Source: Sphaerolaimus hirsutus (Eukaryota > Nematoda > Chromadorea > Monhysterida > Sphaerolaimidae). From it: a DNA stretch of 64,000 nucleotides. Where the stretch lies: NCBI GenBank assembly GCA_964036195.1, contig OZ038456.1, positions 19,282,001 to 19,346,000 of the forward strand. The letters run 5' to 3'. The notes under the pieces were generated by a model. It was given only the letters and a program-made list of their open reading frames with translations. It was not told the origin of the DNA and made no database searches. The position numbers were made by a program, and so were the translations under genes. This document shows, piece by piece, positions 43,362-56,700 of this stretch (the first letter of the stretch is position 1; every line of letters begins with the position of its first letter).

Positions 43362-44580
43362 CAACGATGGAAAGAACACAGAAATTGAACACAGAAACTC
43401 ATTGAGTTTCTGTGTTTTTGTTTTACACAGAAACACGGAAACTCACAAATTTTGAAAAACTCAAAACTCAAATGAGTTTTTTTTTGGAGAACACAGAAAC
43501 ACAGAAACACGGAAACACAGAAAAGTTTTTTTAGTTTTTTTAGTTTTTTCAGCGAAGTAGTTGAATTCACATGAATTCAGCTAAACTAATTAAACAAGAT
43601 GTGATATGCATGTATAGTATTTGTGAAAAATATGTACATGAATGTATTCATATTTTATTATGGAACAAAGAAGAAATTAAAGATTGCATGCACAATTGCA
43701 CATATCCTGATGGAATTGACAATTTCAGTTTCAACATGTTTCAGTATACCATATTACCTCGAATAAACCCCCCTCAAAATGGAATGGCAAAATAATAGGC
43801 CCCCCTCCAAATACCCCCCTCTGGGATGATGTACATGTAAGATGTAAATATTTATATGGTGTATTTATTACTGCTAATTAGCATCACAGCTACACATATG
43901 CTGTACTAGATTGTGCAGCTATCTACACGTTTATTTCAAATATATCCTGTTTGTACATTTATAACCTGTTTTGGGTATGTAAATGCCTACTATTTACCAT
44001 GATCCTTATGAAATTTTCTGACAAAACAATAACCCCCGCCCCCTCAAATAAGCCCCCCTGTCAAAATTTGCTGGTGAAATAATAAACTCCCATCTCAAGG
44101 TAATACAGTAGTTGTAGTGAAAATCAATTCTGTAGCCTTCCATACAGTGCACATCCATTGAAGAATTTTGGAGTACTGCGTAAATTGTCATTTCTGGGCA
44201 TTTTGTTGATGCTGGTGTTGTGATGTGGAGTGGATGTCCTCATTGTGGACATTTTTATGGACTTTTTTGACACTTGAATGAATACACAGATGTTATGTGG
44301 GGCTAAAACATGTGCAAAACCAATATATTATAAGAAAACCACTGTTTCCACATCAAAATGCCATAAATCCGAATTTTTTGGATAAACTTGAGTTTTTTGG
44401 GGAAAAACTCGAGTTTTTTAGTAAAAAACTCAAAAAACTCGAGTTTTTACAAAAAACACAGAAATAAAAACAGAGTTACTCAAGTTTTTTTTGAGAAAAA
44501 AACTCAAAACACAGGTATTCATTTTTGAAAAACTCAAAACACAGAAAGTGTTTTTTTTTTGGAGAACTTACCCATCGTTG
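43362..44580. mobile_element. hAT-like element, CAACGATGG family, copy 3
   Basis: Begins CAACGATGG and ends CCATCGTTG, with an exact 8-bp TSD CCAGCCAC (43354-43361 and 44581-44588). It is in the opposite orientation to copies 1 and 2, with the same CACAGAAAC-word ends and a CTCGAATAAACCCCCC fold-back core at 43747-44110. Confidence 0.92.
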
Positions 44581-47147
44581 CCAGCCACACAAAACGGGGG
44601 TTTTATACAAGGTCGACCTTTTTACAAACAGAATTTCTCACTTGATTTTTTATGTGGAAGTTATGTACCTAGGTTTATTGGGGTTCTGCTCGCCATGTTG
44701 CTCAAACGGGGGTGTTATTCGAGCAGGGGTTACCCCGAAAAGTAAAATGATAACGTTGATCAAATCCGTTGTGCTACGGTATTCTCTGCGGTAGGTACTA
44801 AAAATGCAAAACAACATCTCTATCCGATTTTCATTTCCCGCTTGCATGCATTTACTAAAACCTCACTTTTTGCGTGTGATATCAGTCAACTGAAAAATAC
44901 ATTTTTTGACTGAATGCAGATTTTTTGGCCCTGTATACTAAATAAATAGGTAAATACCTAGTTGATTCAGAACAAAAATTACGCATTCCGTCCAGTTGTT
45001 ATAACCTAGGTAATTTGAATGTGATATTCCAGTTGACAATTGTCAACTATTTATTGAAAGTTGCTGCGGTAGAAGCACTTTGTTGAGTCGCTTGATTGTA
45101 AAAAAAAATACACGGTTTTTCGCAAAAAAATGCGAATTGGTCCGATGGAAAGAGTGCCAACTTACGAAAAAAGGGACAACAAAGCGAGATGAATAAATAT
45201 ACCCATACAAATATCGCGCGGATGAACTTTGACCGATTTCGTTGAATTGCAAGTTTCACCACGTGGAAAGAAAAGCGTAATTTATGTTGTTCCACTTGTC
45301 ACTCAAAAAGTCAACTAAAAATCCGACCGCAATTTTATTTGTTTGCCGTCATTCGAATCGAAAAGATTTGGATATTCTTTGGAATGGAAAATATATACCG
45401 CATCATTTTTCACACGGTGGTTGATTTTTCTATTAAGCGATAATTCAGAAATACATTAAGCTCTATTTACCAAATTCCGGCAGACCTGTTCTTCAGAAAA
45501 CACTACCAGGTGGTTGTTTCTAGTTTCCCCAATGAATAATTTTCTATTTATTTCAACATTTCTAAACTTGAAAATATTGTTAAGAGTGATTTTTTGTTAA
45601 AAATAATGAAAAAGTAAACTTGGTTCACTGGAGTGAAAATCTAGTATTGGTGGTTCACTGCTAGCTGCTACATTTGCAAGTAAATAACATGACAGTGGAA
45701 AAATCATGCAAATTTGAATAACAGTGAGGTCTAGCTATAGGGCTCACAGAAACTATGCACTGATATATTGGCCAGAAGTATGTGTGCAAAATCCTGATAG
45801 ATATAAATATGTCATACTGAGGACCATAGGCGGCGCAAGGTCCCAATTTGCGCTTGTGACATTCACATGAGCCAAAAATTTTCCTTGTGACATCTTTTTG
45901 TCGGCGCCCTTATGTGAAGTTGGCGGCCAGCCAAAAATATCAAAATCGCTATAAAAATAAATAAAAATTGGCTAAAATAGCTATAAAACCATGTATATAG
46001 GTGAAAATAGTGATTTTAAAGGGGAAAATTGGCAAAATGGAGCAAATTTGAGTGATTTTGAAATCATTTTGTACTTTCACTGTCATTAGTACAATACACG
46101 CTTGTGAACGTCACAATGTGACAGTGATATTTCTGCTTGTGACACCAAAAATTCTGCTTGTGACATTCACAAGTGCACAAGCACTTACGCCGCCTATGCT
46201 GAGGACTGAGGATTTGAACAATGTTTTCACAAAGGTCTGACACATTGATTGGCATTCTTAAAATCATGGGACAGAAACTGGAAGCGGTACTAGGGCATTG
46301 TGGTTGTAGTCTATGGCGGCCCACACACTAGTTGACACACGTGTTGTGACACAATTTGTAGGTATCATTTATAGACACATGTTTTTCAGTTTCATGACAA
46401 TATCAGTAAAAATTGGATTTTCTACGAAAATTTATGAAAAGTACCTTTGAGACAGGTTGAAGAAAGGTGTACCCAACCAAGTAAATAGCCACTTCTTGCG
46501 TGAATTGCAGACAATCCAGTGAGCAAATAGATTTACTGGAGTATGAAGTAATACAAAGCTTATTTGCACACACACATTTTCTTTTCAAAACTTGCTTTTA
46601 CACTTTATCCCCCCTATATTTACTCATTCAAGACATTTTGACAACCTAAAAACGAAAAACCTAAAAACGAAAAATAAAAAACCATCACATTTTTGAACCA
46701 CCCCGTACAGCAGCGCAGTGCTTGTCGTAAACACATGTAAACTTATCGGTAACATGTGAGGGGATTTTCCGTGCGGCCACTGCCCACAGCATGTGCAAAT
46801 CGCGCCGCCCCCCCCCCTGCCCAAATTGTGGATCATGGATGTGTAGCCGCAAACAGCGCCGGAAAAGTGTCCAATTCAATTCAATTGGTAGAAAATTCAA
46901 TTGGTAGAAAGTAAGGCGCTCGACACGCCATGAAAGCAACGGGGAGAGTTATTCGAGGGGGGTCTTATTGGAGGATTTGCGGTATATTAAAAAAACCAGA
47001 CCAGGAGCCACGAGCAGACCCTGTAAAATGTAATGTGAAATGTAAAATGGCGTGCAAAGTTTCAAAAGTCATAAATAAAATGTCACATTTTATTTTTTAC
47101 TTGTCGTTTCACATGGCATTTTACATTACTTTGCATGACATCATTTT

Positions 47148-47405
47148 TAGTGATAGAAAAAGCACTGGGAAAAATGGCACCGCGCCGCACCAGCACCGGT
47201 GCCATTCCTCAGAAAAGGCACCTGGCACCTTGGGCACCGGCAAAAAAAATGGCACCGCACCGGCACCGGTGCTATTCTGAAAAAAATGGCACTGGCACCG
47301 GCAGGGCACCCCCGAAACATGGCACCGCACCGCACCAGCACCGGTGCTGGTGCCCTTCGGTGTGCAGCACCGGGGCACCGGTGCCACGGTGCCTTTCCAT
47401 CACTA
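47148..47405. mobile_element. hAT-like element with GGCACC arrays, copy A4
   Basis: Begins TAGTGATAGAAAAAGCAC and ends GGTGCCTTTCCATCACTA; flanks ATCATTTT and GTCATTTT agree at 7 of 8 bases. The 258 bp are almost wholly GGCACCG/CGGTGCC words. It is inserted in an older repeat of the CCTGTAAAATG type. Confidence 0.85.
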
Positions 47406-48951
47406 GTCATTTTGCAGGGTCCAGAAGTGGCCCCACGGATTGCACTTGCAAACTATTTCGCAGAGGAACTTTGCACGCCGCCATAACATCACATTTACAA
47501 TTTTCCAGCTATGTACTCGGTCAAATAGTCAAATAGGGCGGTCAGCCACCGCACAGAATATATTTACAAGTGTCTGTAACTTTACTTCAGACGTTCCTCA
47601 CCGTGTAACATTTTTGCAACATTCCACATCTACCTACATAGTGACAATATAATGACCAGTATTATATTTATGTATCGTCACGTAACTTATACGCCATTTA
47701 GTCATCTGAATTTTCACCTTGAATTGCGGTGAACATTTTGATGATTTCATATGCGAAATTGTAGAGTACAGACACTTCTTAAGGAACCGTCGAATATTTA
47801 AATAGTATTTACTGCGGCAAATTTGGTGTTTCCCTCACACAAATCCTCCATATATTTGCGTTGTTTGCAAACATAAAAACGGCCGTCACTTTTCACCAGT
47901 CAAGTGTCAGATAAATATCTCACTTTTTAGTGTTTATTTATAGTGTTTGTTGTGATGTGCGGAAAAAGTGTGCATACTCAAACAATGTGTCAATTTTGCC
48001 TTCCTGTTTCCCGATTTGTGAAAACTCAGTGAGGCGTGCACATGTAATGCGCACTTTTTGTATTTCACATTAAAGAATGAATGACACTTCAAATTTACCG
48101 CAATTAGCAAATTTTCGCATTTTTGGCTGACCTTGTGTTTTGTGCCATAAATCTTTTTACCTGTATCAATTTCCGGTTTTTAGGTAATAACAGGTTTATT
48201 TTTGAAGGAAATGCACGCACCTCGAAATGTATTTAATGACACTTGCAACTTCAACATTTTTGTTGTTTGATATTTTACACCCACCTAAACTCGAAAACCC
48301 CTCCTTTCATCATAATATAAGCATATTTTTATCGTTTTTTTTTGTCTTAAATAAATACATTCTGTTCATATTTATACTGAATACCTAGGTTGAAATATTC
48401 ACTTACATATAAATAATTATTCCATATTCCTTCCAATAAAATGGCATACCTTCAAAAGGGCACCTCCTTTAGAACGGCAGATTTTAGCTCTTTTTTTACT
48501 CACGCAAGTGGCAACATCCAATATAATGGCATGTGAAAATTATTTTGGAAGATTTTTAAGGAAGAGAAAAAACAACGTTTAAATGAAAAATATGTGGAAA
48601 AAGTGGTGAAAAATATAACGGCACCTCCAATAGAACGGCAGCTAAAACATGACGAAAAAAACCCAGAATGGCGCTCTTATATTAGAATAAATACTGTATT
48701 TACTTTTTTTGTCCCATACCCTGTCCATGTTTTTTTCGATCAAATTTCTTCACCTTGAGGCACGTGTCTGATCAAATATTGAACTGTTGAATGGCACTTT
48801 TTTGCGCGAAATTGCAATGGGGTAAATACATCGTAGGTGGTGGTGAAAATGCGCCATGAAATGACACTCACACTGGCGCCATGGCGCCAAATTTCTGTGG
48901 CGTCAATTGCGCCTGGCCCTTATATTTACCGATATAATGGCCCTACACACA

Positions 48952-49180
48952 CTAGTTTTAATCGTGACCGATGTGAAAACTGAAATGGCCATATGGCGAC
49001 ATCCAGCCTACTCTTTTTGTATGCTATATGTGTTTTAGTTTTTAAATTTTTAAATGTTAACTTTCATTAATTTAAATTCCAATCAAAATAAAATAAAACC
49101 ATTCAACCGTGTTCATTAACTGGCATTTGAAAAAATTTCAGTTTTCACACGAAGTTACGGTGAAAACTAGTGTGTGTAAG
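48952..49180. mobile_element. Fold-back element with CTACACACACTAGTTTT ends
   Basis: Begins CTACACACACTAGTTTTA and ends TGAAAACTAGTGTGTGTAAG. A solo end of the same type (AAAACTAGTGTGTGTAGG) is present at 26936 in RBM39 intron 11. Confidence 0.6.
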
Positions 49181-49286
49181 CACAATACTTACATAAATGT
49201 AACTAACTTGACGCCACTACTAACTGAAAATGTCGTATTTATATTCATGTACCATTTATATTTGTCGCCATATTTGTGAAATCTGC

Positions 49287-49499
49287 TGCCAATTTCTCAG
49301 GTGAGGTGAGAAATAAGTGGAAAGCCATGTGACATGACAAGTAAACTTACAAGTGACAAGTAAATCTTAAATTTGTTTATTTTATTTACATAAAACTTGT
49401 CACTTGTCTTTTTTTATTACATAACATGTTGTTATAACCACATAAAATTTTGTTACAAATTATCACTTTTCTTTTCACTTGACCACTTTAGGAATTGGC
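49287..49499. mobile_element. Fold-back element with GCCAATTTC/GGAATTGGC ends
   Basis: Begins GCCAATTTCTCAGGTGAGG and ends CCACTTTAGGAATTGGC; interior words ACTTGTCAC/AAGTGACAAG recur. Similar words appear at 13370-13600, 29320-29420 and 52100-52340. Confidence 0.5.
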
Positions 49500-50734
49500 G
49501 CCTTAATGCCCCATTGGCTAAATTTCCGGCGTTTTGGGATCACTAATCGTGAAAGACATTGGCAGCAGTTCTCAAAAATCCTTTGGGTTGACCTTATCAA
49601 GTGGAATTTATGACTTCGTTTATGCGGCTCGAAATAATTCCAGCAAAAACCACAGTCTAAACCCCAAGAAAATGTGCACAAATTTACTGTTTTTAAGTGC
49701 GTGAAAAACTGCCAACCGTGGAAATTTCTCACCTCAAAATTTCACAATTCAATTAAAATTTCGATTTATAGCGTAGGTATATTCGAATTTTGCCGCGCAT
49801 TCGCTATAAAAATAACATTTATCACCCGAAAAATGTCTTCTCGCCGTGGAGCGAATTTGTGAAATCTTTGTGACATATCGCCCCCCCCCCCCCCGCGAAA
49901 TAATAATGGAATAATTGATGGCGTACGAATATCGACACATTGATTTCGTTCACACTTCAAGTGAAATAGCCGCTGGGAAATTTGAATAGAATGTTATCAA
50001 AGGGGAAAACGGCTAAATGCATACATAGGTAAGTATGTGTATTACCGTATTTTTTGAATTGGTCCCAGGGGCTGTATTTTTTAGTCAACAAAATTTGAGG
50101 GGGGTAGTTTTCGAGGGGAGGCTTTTTCATGATAACTTTTGCTGAAATACATTTCATACTTACCTAACTATATGTTACCCCTATCGTTTTTTGAATTGTT
50201 CACGTTCATTAGACTTATTCCTGACGGGGGGGGGCTTAATCGAGCTGAGGGTTTATTTTTCTATACTTCGCTAAAACGGGGTAATTATCGAGGAGAAGTC
50301 AATAGGTGAAATACGGTAAACACAAAGTGATGAATATTTATATGTTTGTCAAAAAGGTGCGTCAAGTGCCGTTGAGATGAAATGTTTTCTTATTTAGAAT
50401 TTGGCTTTCAGTTGCGATGAACTTGGATATCTCTACCAAATACATAAAATACTTTACGCTTTTTTCATACACCATCATTCATAACACAATGAGATTTTCA
50501 CAAATCCTTTTCGATGTAAGTAGGTTTTCATTTCATTTGCATTTATGTAAATATTAGGTATTTTTGGGTAGTCTTTTTGAAAAAACCCGCTTGTAACCCA
50601 AAATTTTTTTATTTCAAATTCAAATTCGTAAATTATATCGCCGCCTTCCAAATCAATCAACATAAACAATTCACAATCCATCCATTCCAATCAAAAATCC
50701 TCGAAAATAAAAATTCGTTACCCAATTTGCGCAG

Positions 50735-53700
50735 ATGCACCGAATATCACCAATTTATTCGTCAACTCCGGTTTGTTCAAAATCGAATGTGACCGCAAAA
50801 GTGACGACTGATTTATACGCCCCCTCAGTGACTATTCGCGATAATGAGCTGAAATATGGAGGTGTTAATGCCGCTTATCATGTGCCACGTTCAAGGGATT
50901 ACGGTAACTTTTGAGGAGTATACGTACAGGGGCCAGGTTCAATTAGAGTGTAAGGCGCAGGTAGGGTGCCCGACATGCGAGTAGGCAGAGGAAATGTGCT
51001 TGTCGGGCGCCTCAGGTGCCCCTTACACTTACAATTGGAACTGGGACCTGATTGAGACTTGATGAGGCGTTGGTGTGATATATTTTTTACCCGACAAGTT
51101 TTTTGTCGGGTTGTAGGGTTAATATCTATCTTTCACTTTTTTTTGTGTGCACTTTCAATTGCAGGATTCAATGTTTTTCCTATTGGAAACCAAACTACCT
51201 TCTATAACCACATTTGATCCGGTAGCTTATAAAATTGTCCAAAGTCTGTATTTTTTAATAACCTTCAAATACAGTGAGGTGTTGATTTTTAAATCTAGGT
51301 ACACATTTTTTCCGATCTGTTAAAGCTGCACCCAAAACAATCCCGGACCAGTTAAATCACACCCGTAATCTAAATAAACCCCCATTCAGGTGATCTAGTG
51401 CTGACCCGAATTCACCAACATCGCTACCCGTTAGAATTGTGGGCCGCTGGCAGGGCAGGCCCCAGTTCTGGCAATGTGCCAAATAGAGCGAAAACAGGAA
51501 GGCAGCACAAAAATCACAAACGCAGAGGGGACAGGGTTCACGCGGCTCCAGGTGCGTACCTGGGGCCAGATCCAATTTGAAGTATGGTGCTCGTAGCGGG
51601 TATAAGCTCAGGAAACGTGTGCATGGTAGGGTTGTGAATTTCAAAATTTTCGTGTTCGGGTATCAGGTATCGGGTCCAAAAAAGTTCGAGTCGGGTTTCG
51701 GGTATCGGGTCCAAAAAAGCGCGGGTATCTGGTTCTGGTCGGTTCCCAACCCTAGCGCACAGGCAATAAAATTATTGGGCGTCTTTATTTTCAGATCCAG
51801 TTTTTGTAAAAAAATGCAAAAAGCGATTGTGCCACAAAATCGCCCATCGAAATCCGGATCAAATTGACCCGACCAGAAATTGAAATAAAACGCAGGCTTC
51901 CGCCCAGCCGAACAATCGATACCTACCCATCAACAGTTGAGCACTTGGCAGTTTCATAATCAAAATATGCACCATCCTAGTAGTGGCGGCCATTTTAGGA
52001 GCCATAGGAATGGCGCCAGGAATTCTATGGCGCTGGCGAATTTTGGCGCGAGGCCAATAATGGCGCCAGATAGGTGAGTCGGGAAATTTGGGTGGTTGTT
52101 CACAGGTTAACTTTTAGTTTTGAATGTTTTGGCAATTTCGCAAGATGTTAAGTAACCTGATAAGTAATAAGTTTCATAAATATTTAAGTGGTAAGTTTAT
52201 TCGTAAGCGTACCTGCCAATGGTATTTACTTATAGACAAGTTTATTTGTGTCACTTCCGAAAAGATTTACATGTCACTTGATTTACCATTTAAAATTTAT
52301 CACTATTTATACTGTCACTTGAACACTTGCAGAATTGATTAGTTTTAATACACAAATAGTGTGGCATACGCATACTTTAGCAAATTCCATCAAATTTTAA
52401 GTAAATCCACGCAAAATTTCCGAAACTGATAAATCTGTATTATATGTATTATCTGTATAACATTATAAATAGTTTCCAAAATGAACATTTTTTGTCTCCG
52501 TCAACAGTACTTAACGAACTCTTGGTTCTTACAAACTTAAATGCCCCCAAAGTTGATTTATTAGTTCGTAAAATATCCGCCGTAAAATATGAAATGAATG
52601 TTCGTGGGGCCATTAACAGTTCTGATTAAACTTTCTGAAGGCCGCAACATTTTAATCCCTGCCGCATGCAAATGCAAATTCATATTTCATACAAATTTCT
52701 ACAAAATTTCTCTCGCCTCATTTCCGTTTTGAAAAACGAAAATCAGAAAATCATTCGCAAAGGTCATCCCGCGAACGAATCTCAAGTAGAACAGTGTCAC
52801 ACTTGAAGAATTTTTGTCGCAATGAAATTGCTTTTGACGCTCAGAAATCCCATTTCCAGGGACATTGGACATTTTGATGGATTGTAAGATCTGGTGCCAG
52901 TTCCGCAAATTGAGAAGTGAGAATAAAAATGGCAAAAGCGAAGTAAAATGGCAAAGGTGAAGTGAAATGGCAAGTAAATTGCAGAGTTGGAAAAACGTAT
53001 TTACGTTTACCCGAAATACCCAGTTATTCGGGTATTTATACTTACGTTTACGTTTACGTTTTCCAAAAATACCATTACGTTTTGTTACGTTTTCCTGACC
53101 AAAATACCCGGGTACTAGGGAAAACGTAAAAAAACTTGTGATCGTTCACATGTGCACATGTTCAAATGGGGTGCACCACCTGCAGCCACAAAAACGTAAC
53201 ATGTATACATACAAAAATGTAGTGTATGAAAAAAGTGACTGCACGGTTGCACTTATGTACACATGGAATACTGGGTACATATTCATAAATGTGTTCAAAA
53301 GCTGAACACAAAAACCTTGTTGTTTGTTTCTGGAGTGTTGCGTTTATAATTTTTTTGTGATGAATTCCGACGACGCCACTAGCAACAACTGTGAGTAGTA
53401 CATGTTCCGAAACTGGCAGGGTGAGTGCAAGCTCTGGTGCCAATCCCAGACTCTGTAGGATGCCCTGTAAAATGTAAAATTTCATGCAAATGTCAAAACT
53501 GATGTAAAATGCCCAGCAAAATGGCAACTATTTGCCACCTTCCAGGGCACTTTGCAAGACTTTAGACACTTTACATGCCATTTGACATTTTACAGGGTCT
53601 GGGACTCCCCCAGAATCACCAGCGTTAGTTGGATTTAGCCACACTTACTACAGAAAGTGGTGCAGATGGAATGATTGACCCACCTGAAGGTGAAAATAAT

Positions 53701-56700
53701 GGTATATTCCAAAGCACAATGGCAAATATGGATTGTAAAAATTTTTACGTTTACGTTTTTTTTATACGTATTCCTTGGTATTTTAAAAATACCTTACGTT
53801 TTAGTATTTATACTTTTTATTTGGAAAAGGTATTTACGTTTACGTTTACGTTTTCCAAAAATACCAGTATTTGCACAACTCTGGTAAATTGGCAAAAGCG
53901 AAGTAAAAAATAATAATACCGTATTTCCTCAAAATACCCCCCGGGGGGTGATTGTTTCAGAGTGATAATTTTGAGGGGGGGGGGGGGGTTAAACAAGTGG
54001 GGTATTTCGAGGGGGGCTTATTATTTCGCCAGAAATTTTTTGAAATTACAGTACTGAATTGTCGTCTGTAACGTACGCAGGTGTAGAAAAATGCAACAAT
54101 AACCACTATATAAATATAAGAGTCTATTGACTTTTTTAAGTGTATAACAGTGTCCTAACGTAACAATTCATTGTTTTTAACGTGTGTTTTGCATTGCCCA
54201 AATCACAAACCGCAGTTTTGTTAGGTATTTACATACTCTGTACACTCAATTTGGGGGTGGGTAATTATTTCATAGTGTCCATTTTGAGGGGGGTATTTCG
54301 AGGGGGGGTATTTCGAGGAAATACGGTAAATAGTAGTTTTTCTTCGCTTTTGCCATTTCACTTCGCATTTGCCGTTTTACTTCTCACTTCTCCATTTGCG
54401 GAACTGGCCCCTGGATTGGCAAATAATTACGTTTTACAATAGTAGTTTGTGTTTGCACTCGCTCAATAGTTGACATTCACACAATGTTCTAAACAGAAAA
54501 TGTCACCCATAAAATCTCGGCCCATTTGTCATGAGTTTCCACAATTTCACAATGAATTTTATCACCCTTGGAAACGCGCGTGGGAATTGTCTAAACTTTT
54601 GTATTTTTGCAAATTTTTGTGGTTTTCATAATTGAAACTAAAACTGTCAATGTTTAGTTTTCGGAAAACACGCGCAAAAATAAATGCAGAATTTTTAAGA
54701 CATATTTAGTTATCATTTCCCGAGACAATATGATGTAGTTTTCATTTTCGAACAGCTGTTCATGATGCAAACAACATGTTTTCATGTGAATTTATATTTT
54801 CTACAATTCCACTAGGTAAGTGCAATATGATTGCGTTACATGTATTTTATGTAAAATGTGAAATTTAATAGGTAAATACCTACCTATCATGTTTATTTTT
54901 AAGTGGTTCCAATAAGTGTTATTGTTGTATTTTTGTAGTTAAATGATTGCAGGTATGCATATAATACAGGTAAAATGTTTGAAAATTTACACGTAATTGT
55001 ACAAAAAAATGTCCACCTATACGGTACACAATAAAACATTTTTCAAGTGTCAATGCGACCGTTTCACCCCATTAGTTTTCAATGCAAAAATAATTTATTT
55101 TTATCATCACACCTAACGATTTGAGAACGCCACCCAAAAATTCTTTATGATAGTGGAAATTCCATTGGATTTCGATGTCGAAATCCTTCGAACATACAAT
55201 GTTCCACCGAAATTTGAACCGAACATTTCTAAATATATATAATCGTAAATCGTAAATTGCATTCATTATGCAAACCAAATAAGGTAATTCTAACATAAAT
55301 GTCGAACGACTTATTGTACACAAGGATGTATGTTAAACCGCAGGGGTAAGTGCCGCATTCAAGATTTATATTGGTATTTACCGAACACAAACACAGTAGT
55401 TGACAATTGCTCATCGGTCAACTGAAAAATACATTTTTTGCATGTTTGAATTGACAACATTGAACAATTCCTTTCTGTTTAGCCAGTAAATTATTGAACA
55501 ATGCATTTGCGCATAACTGATCCGTTTTCGTCCACTCAAACATGCTCAAAACAGATTTTTCAGTTGAACACTTACCGACTCTACAGGTGTCACTCCCAGA
55601 CCCTGTAAAATTTCAAATGTCATGTAAAACGCCCTGTAAAATGTCAAGTGACATGCAAAGCGTCAAAAGTTCTGCAAAATGTCAAGTGTCATGCAGAGCG
55701 TCAAAAGTCATGTAAAATGCCCTGGAAAATTACAAATTTTCTTTTATTGTTCAGTGGCTGTTTGACATTTTATAGGATCTGGGATGTGGTCCCAGATGTG
55801 CATAGTCACAATGTGTATGTAAATCTACCTGAAAAAGTTCAAAAATGTGTTGTTGTTATTATTTTTTTCTCCCAAAACCCTCAAAACTCCCCCCCCCCTC
55901 CCAGAGCTTGGAGGCAGTTCCCCCGATCAACAACCGAACCATTTGACCGGATATCGCCGCTGCACCAAAGATTCCAATACCACAACCACCAGAATTACTA
56001 TCAATACAGACAGCAGCCGCACAGACTTTTGATCGACCCGGAATTGGCGGAAAATCGCAGAAATGGCGGCAAATTCAATTTGAATTTGAATCGAAATATG
56101 CCTCAGAGATTGGATGAGGCAGTTGATTATAGAGTTAGGCAGCCGCCGCACACGCAAATGGTCAGTGGAATGGGAATTGGATTGGTGGTGGAATGTATTT
56201 ATGTACTATGGGGGGTATTTTTGGTGCCTGTGCTTTTTTTTGCTGCCAAGCGCACATTTGGGGGTCTACAATCAACGACGATACTATCCCCTATACTTCC
56301 TCCCCATATCGCCCAATTATCTAGGTATCAGGGACGTATCCAGGATTTTTGAGCGGGGGGGGGCTGCTTGTTTACGGGGGCCGGCGAACGGGGGGGGGCT
56401 CAGCCCCCCCCCCCTAGAATTTTTCCCTATATAGGGAGGAAAATGCGTTTTGGCGCTAGCGCCATACATACGCGCCATGCCATGGCGTCGTTGGCGTTGG
56501 CGCCAGCGCCAGGCATCGCTTTATATGTATGTAAATATGCATACATATACAGCGAAAGTTGAAAAAATGTGTTCAATTTCAAGGATATTGGTCTACAGGG
56601 GCCGATCCTCTGAACGTAAAATGTGTGGGGAATAAATTGCGCACTTGCGCGCAAAATTTTTAAGAAACATCAAAAAAATATATAGGTAGGAAGAGTTTTC

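Larger units (their letters stand above)
44589..50734. other. Intergenic repeat-rich region
   Basis: No gene was recognised on either strand. Contents: an AT-rich stretch 44,750-45,840; a CTTGTGACATTCACA-word inverted repeat 45,850-46,190; a GGCACC element 47148-47405; a TTCTAATAGA-type fold-back around 48440-48700; fold-backs 48952-49180 and 49287-49499; and a TACCGTATTTTTTGAA fold-back at about 50044-50320. Upstream exons or the promoter of the gene starting at 50735 should lie here but cannot be identified. Confidence 0.55.
52885..54415. mobile_element. Fold-back element with two further elements nested in it
   Basis: The outer arms pair: GGTGCCAGTTCCGCAAATTG then GAGAAGTGAGAA and GGCAAAAGCGAAGT at the left; TTCGCTTTTGCCATTTC then ACTTCTCACTTCTCC and TTTGCGGAACTGGCCCC at the right. 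Elements 52982-53883 and 53917-54328 are inserted between the arms. Confidence 0.7.

Noticed and set aside
52444-52629. 61-codon plus-strand frame as an exon of the unrecognised gene
   Set aside because: Exons 51896-52073 and 55905-56160 join in phase without it, and it ends in a stop rather than a donor.
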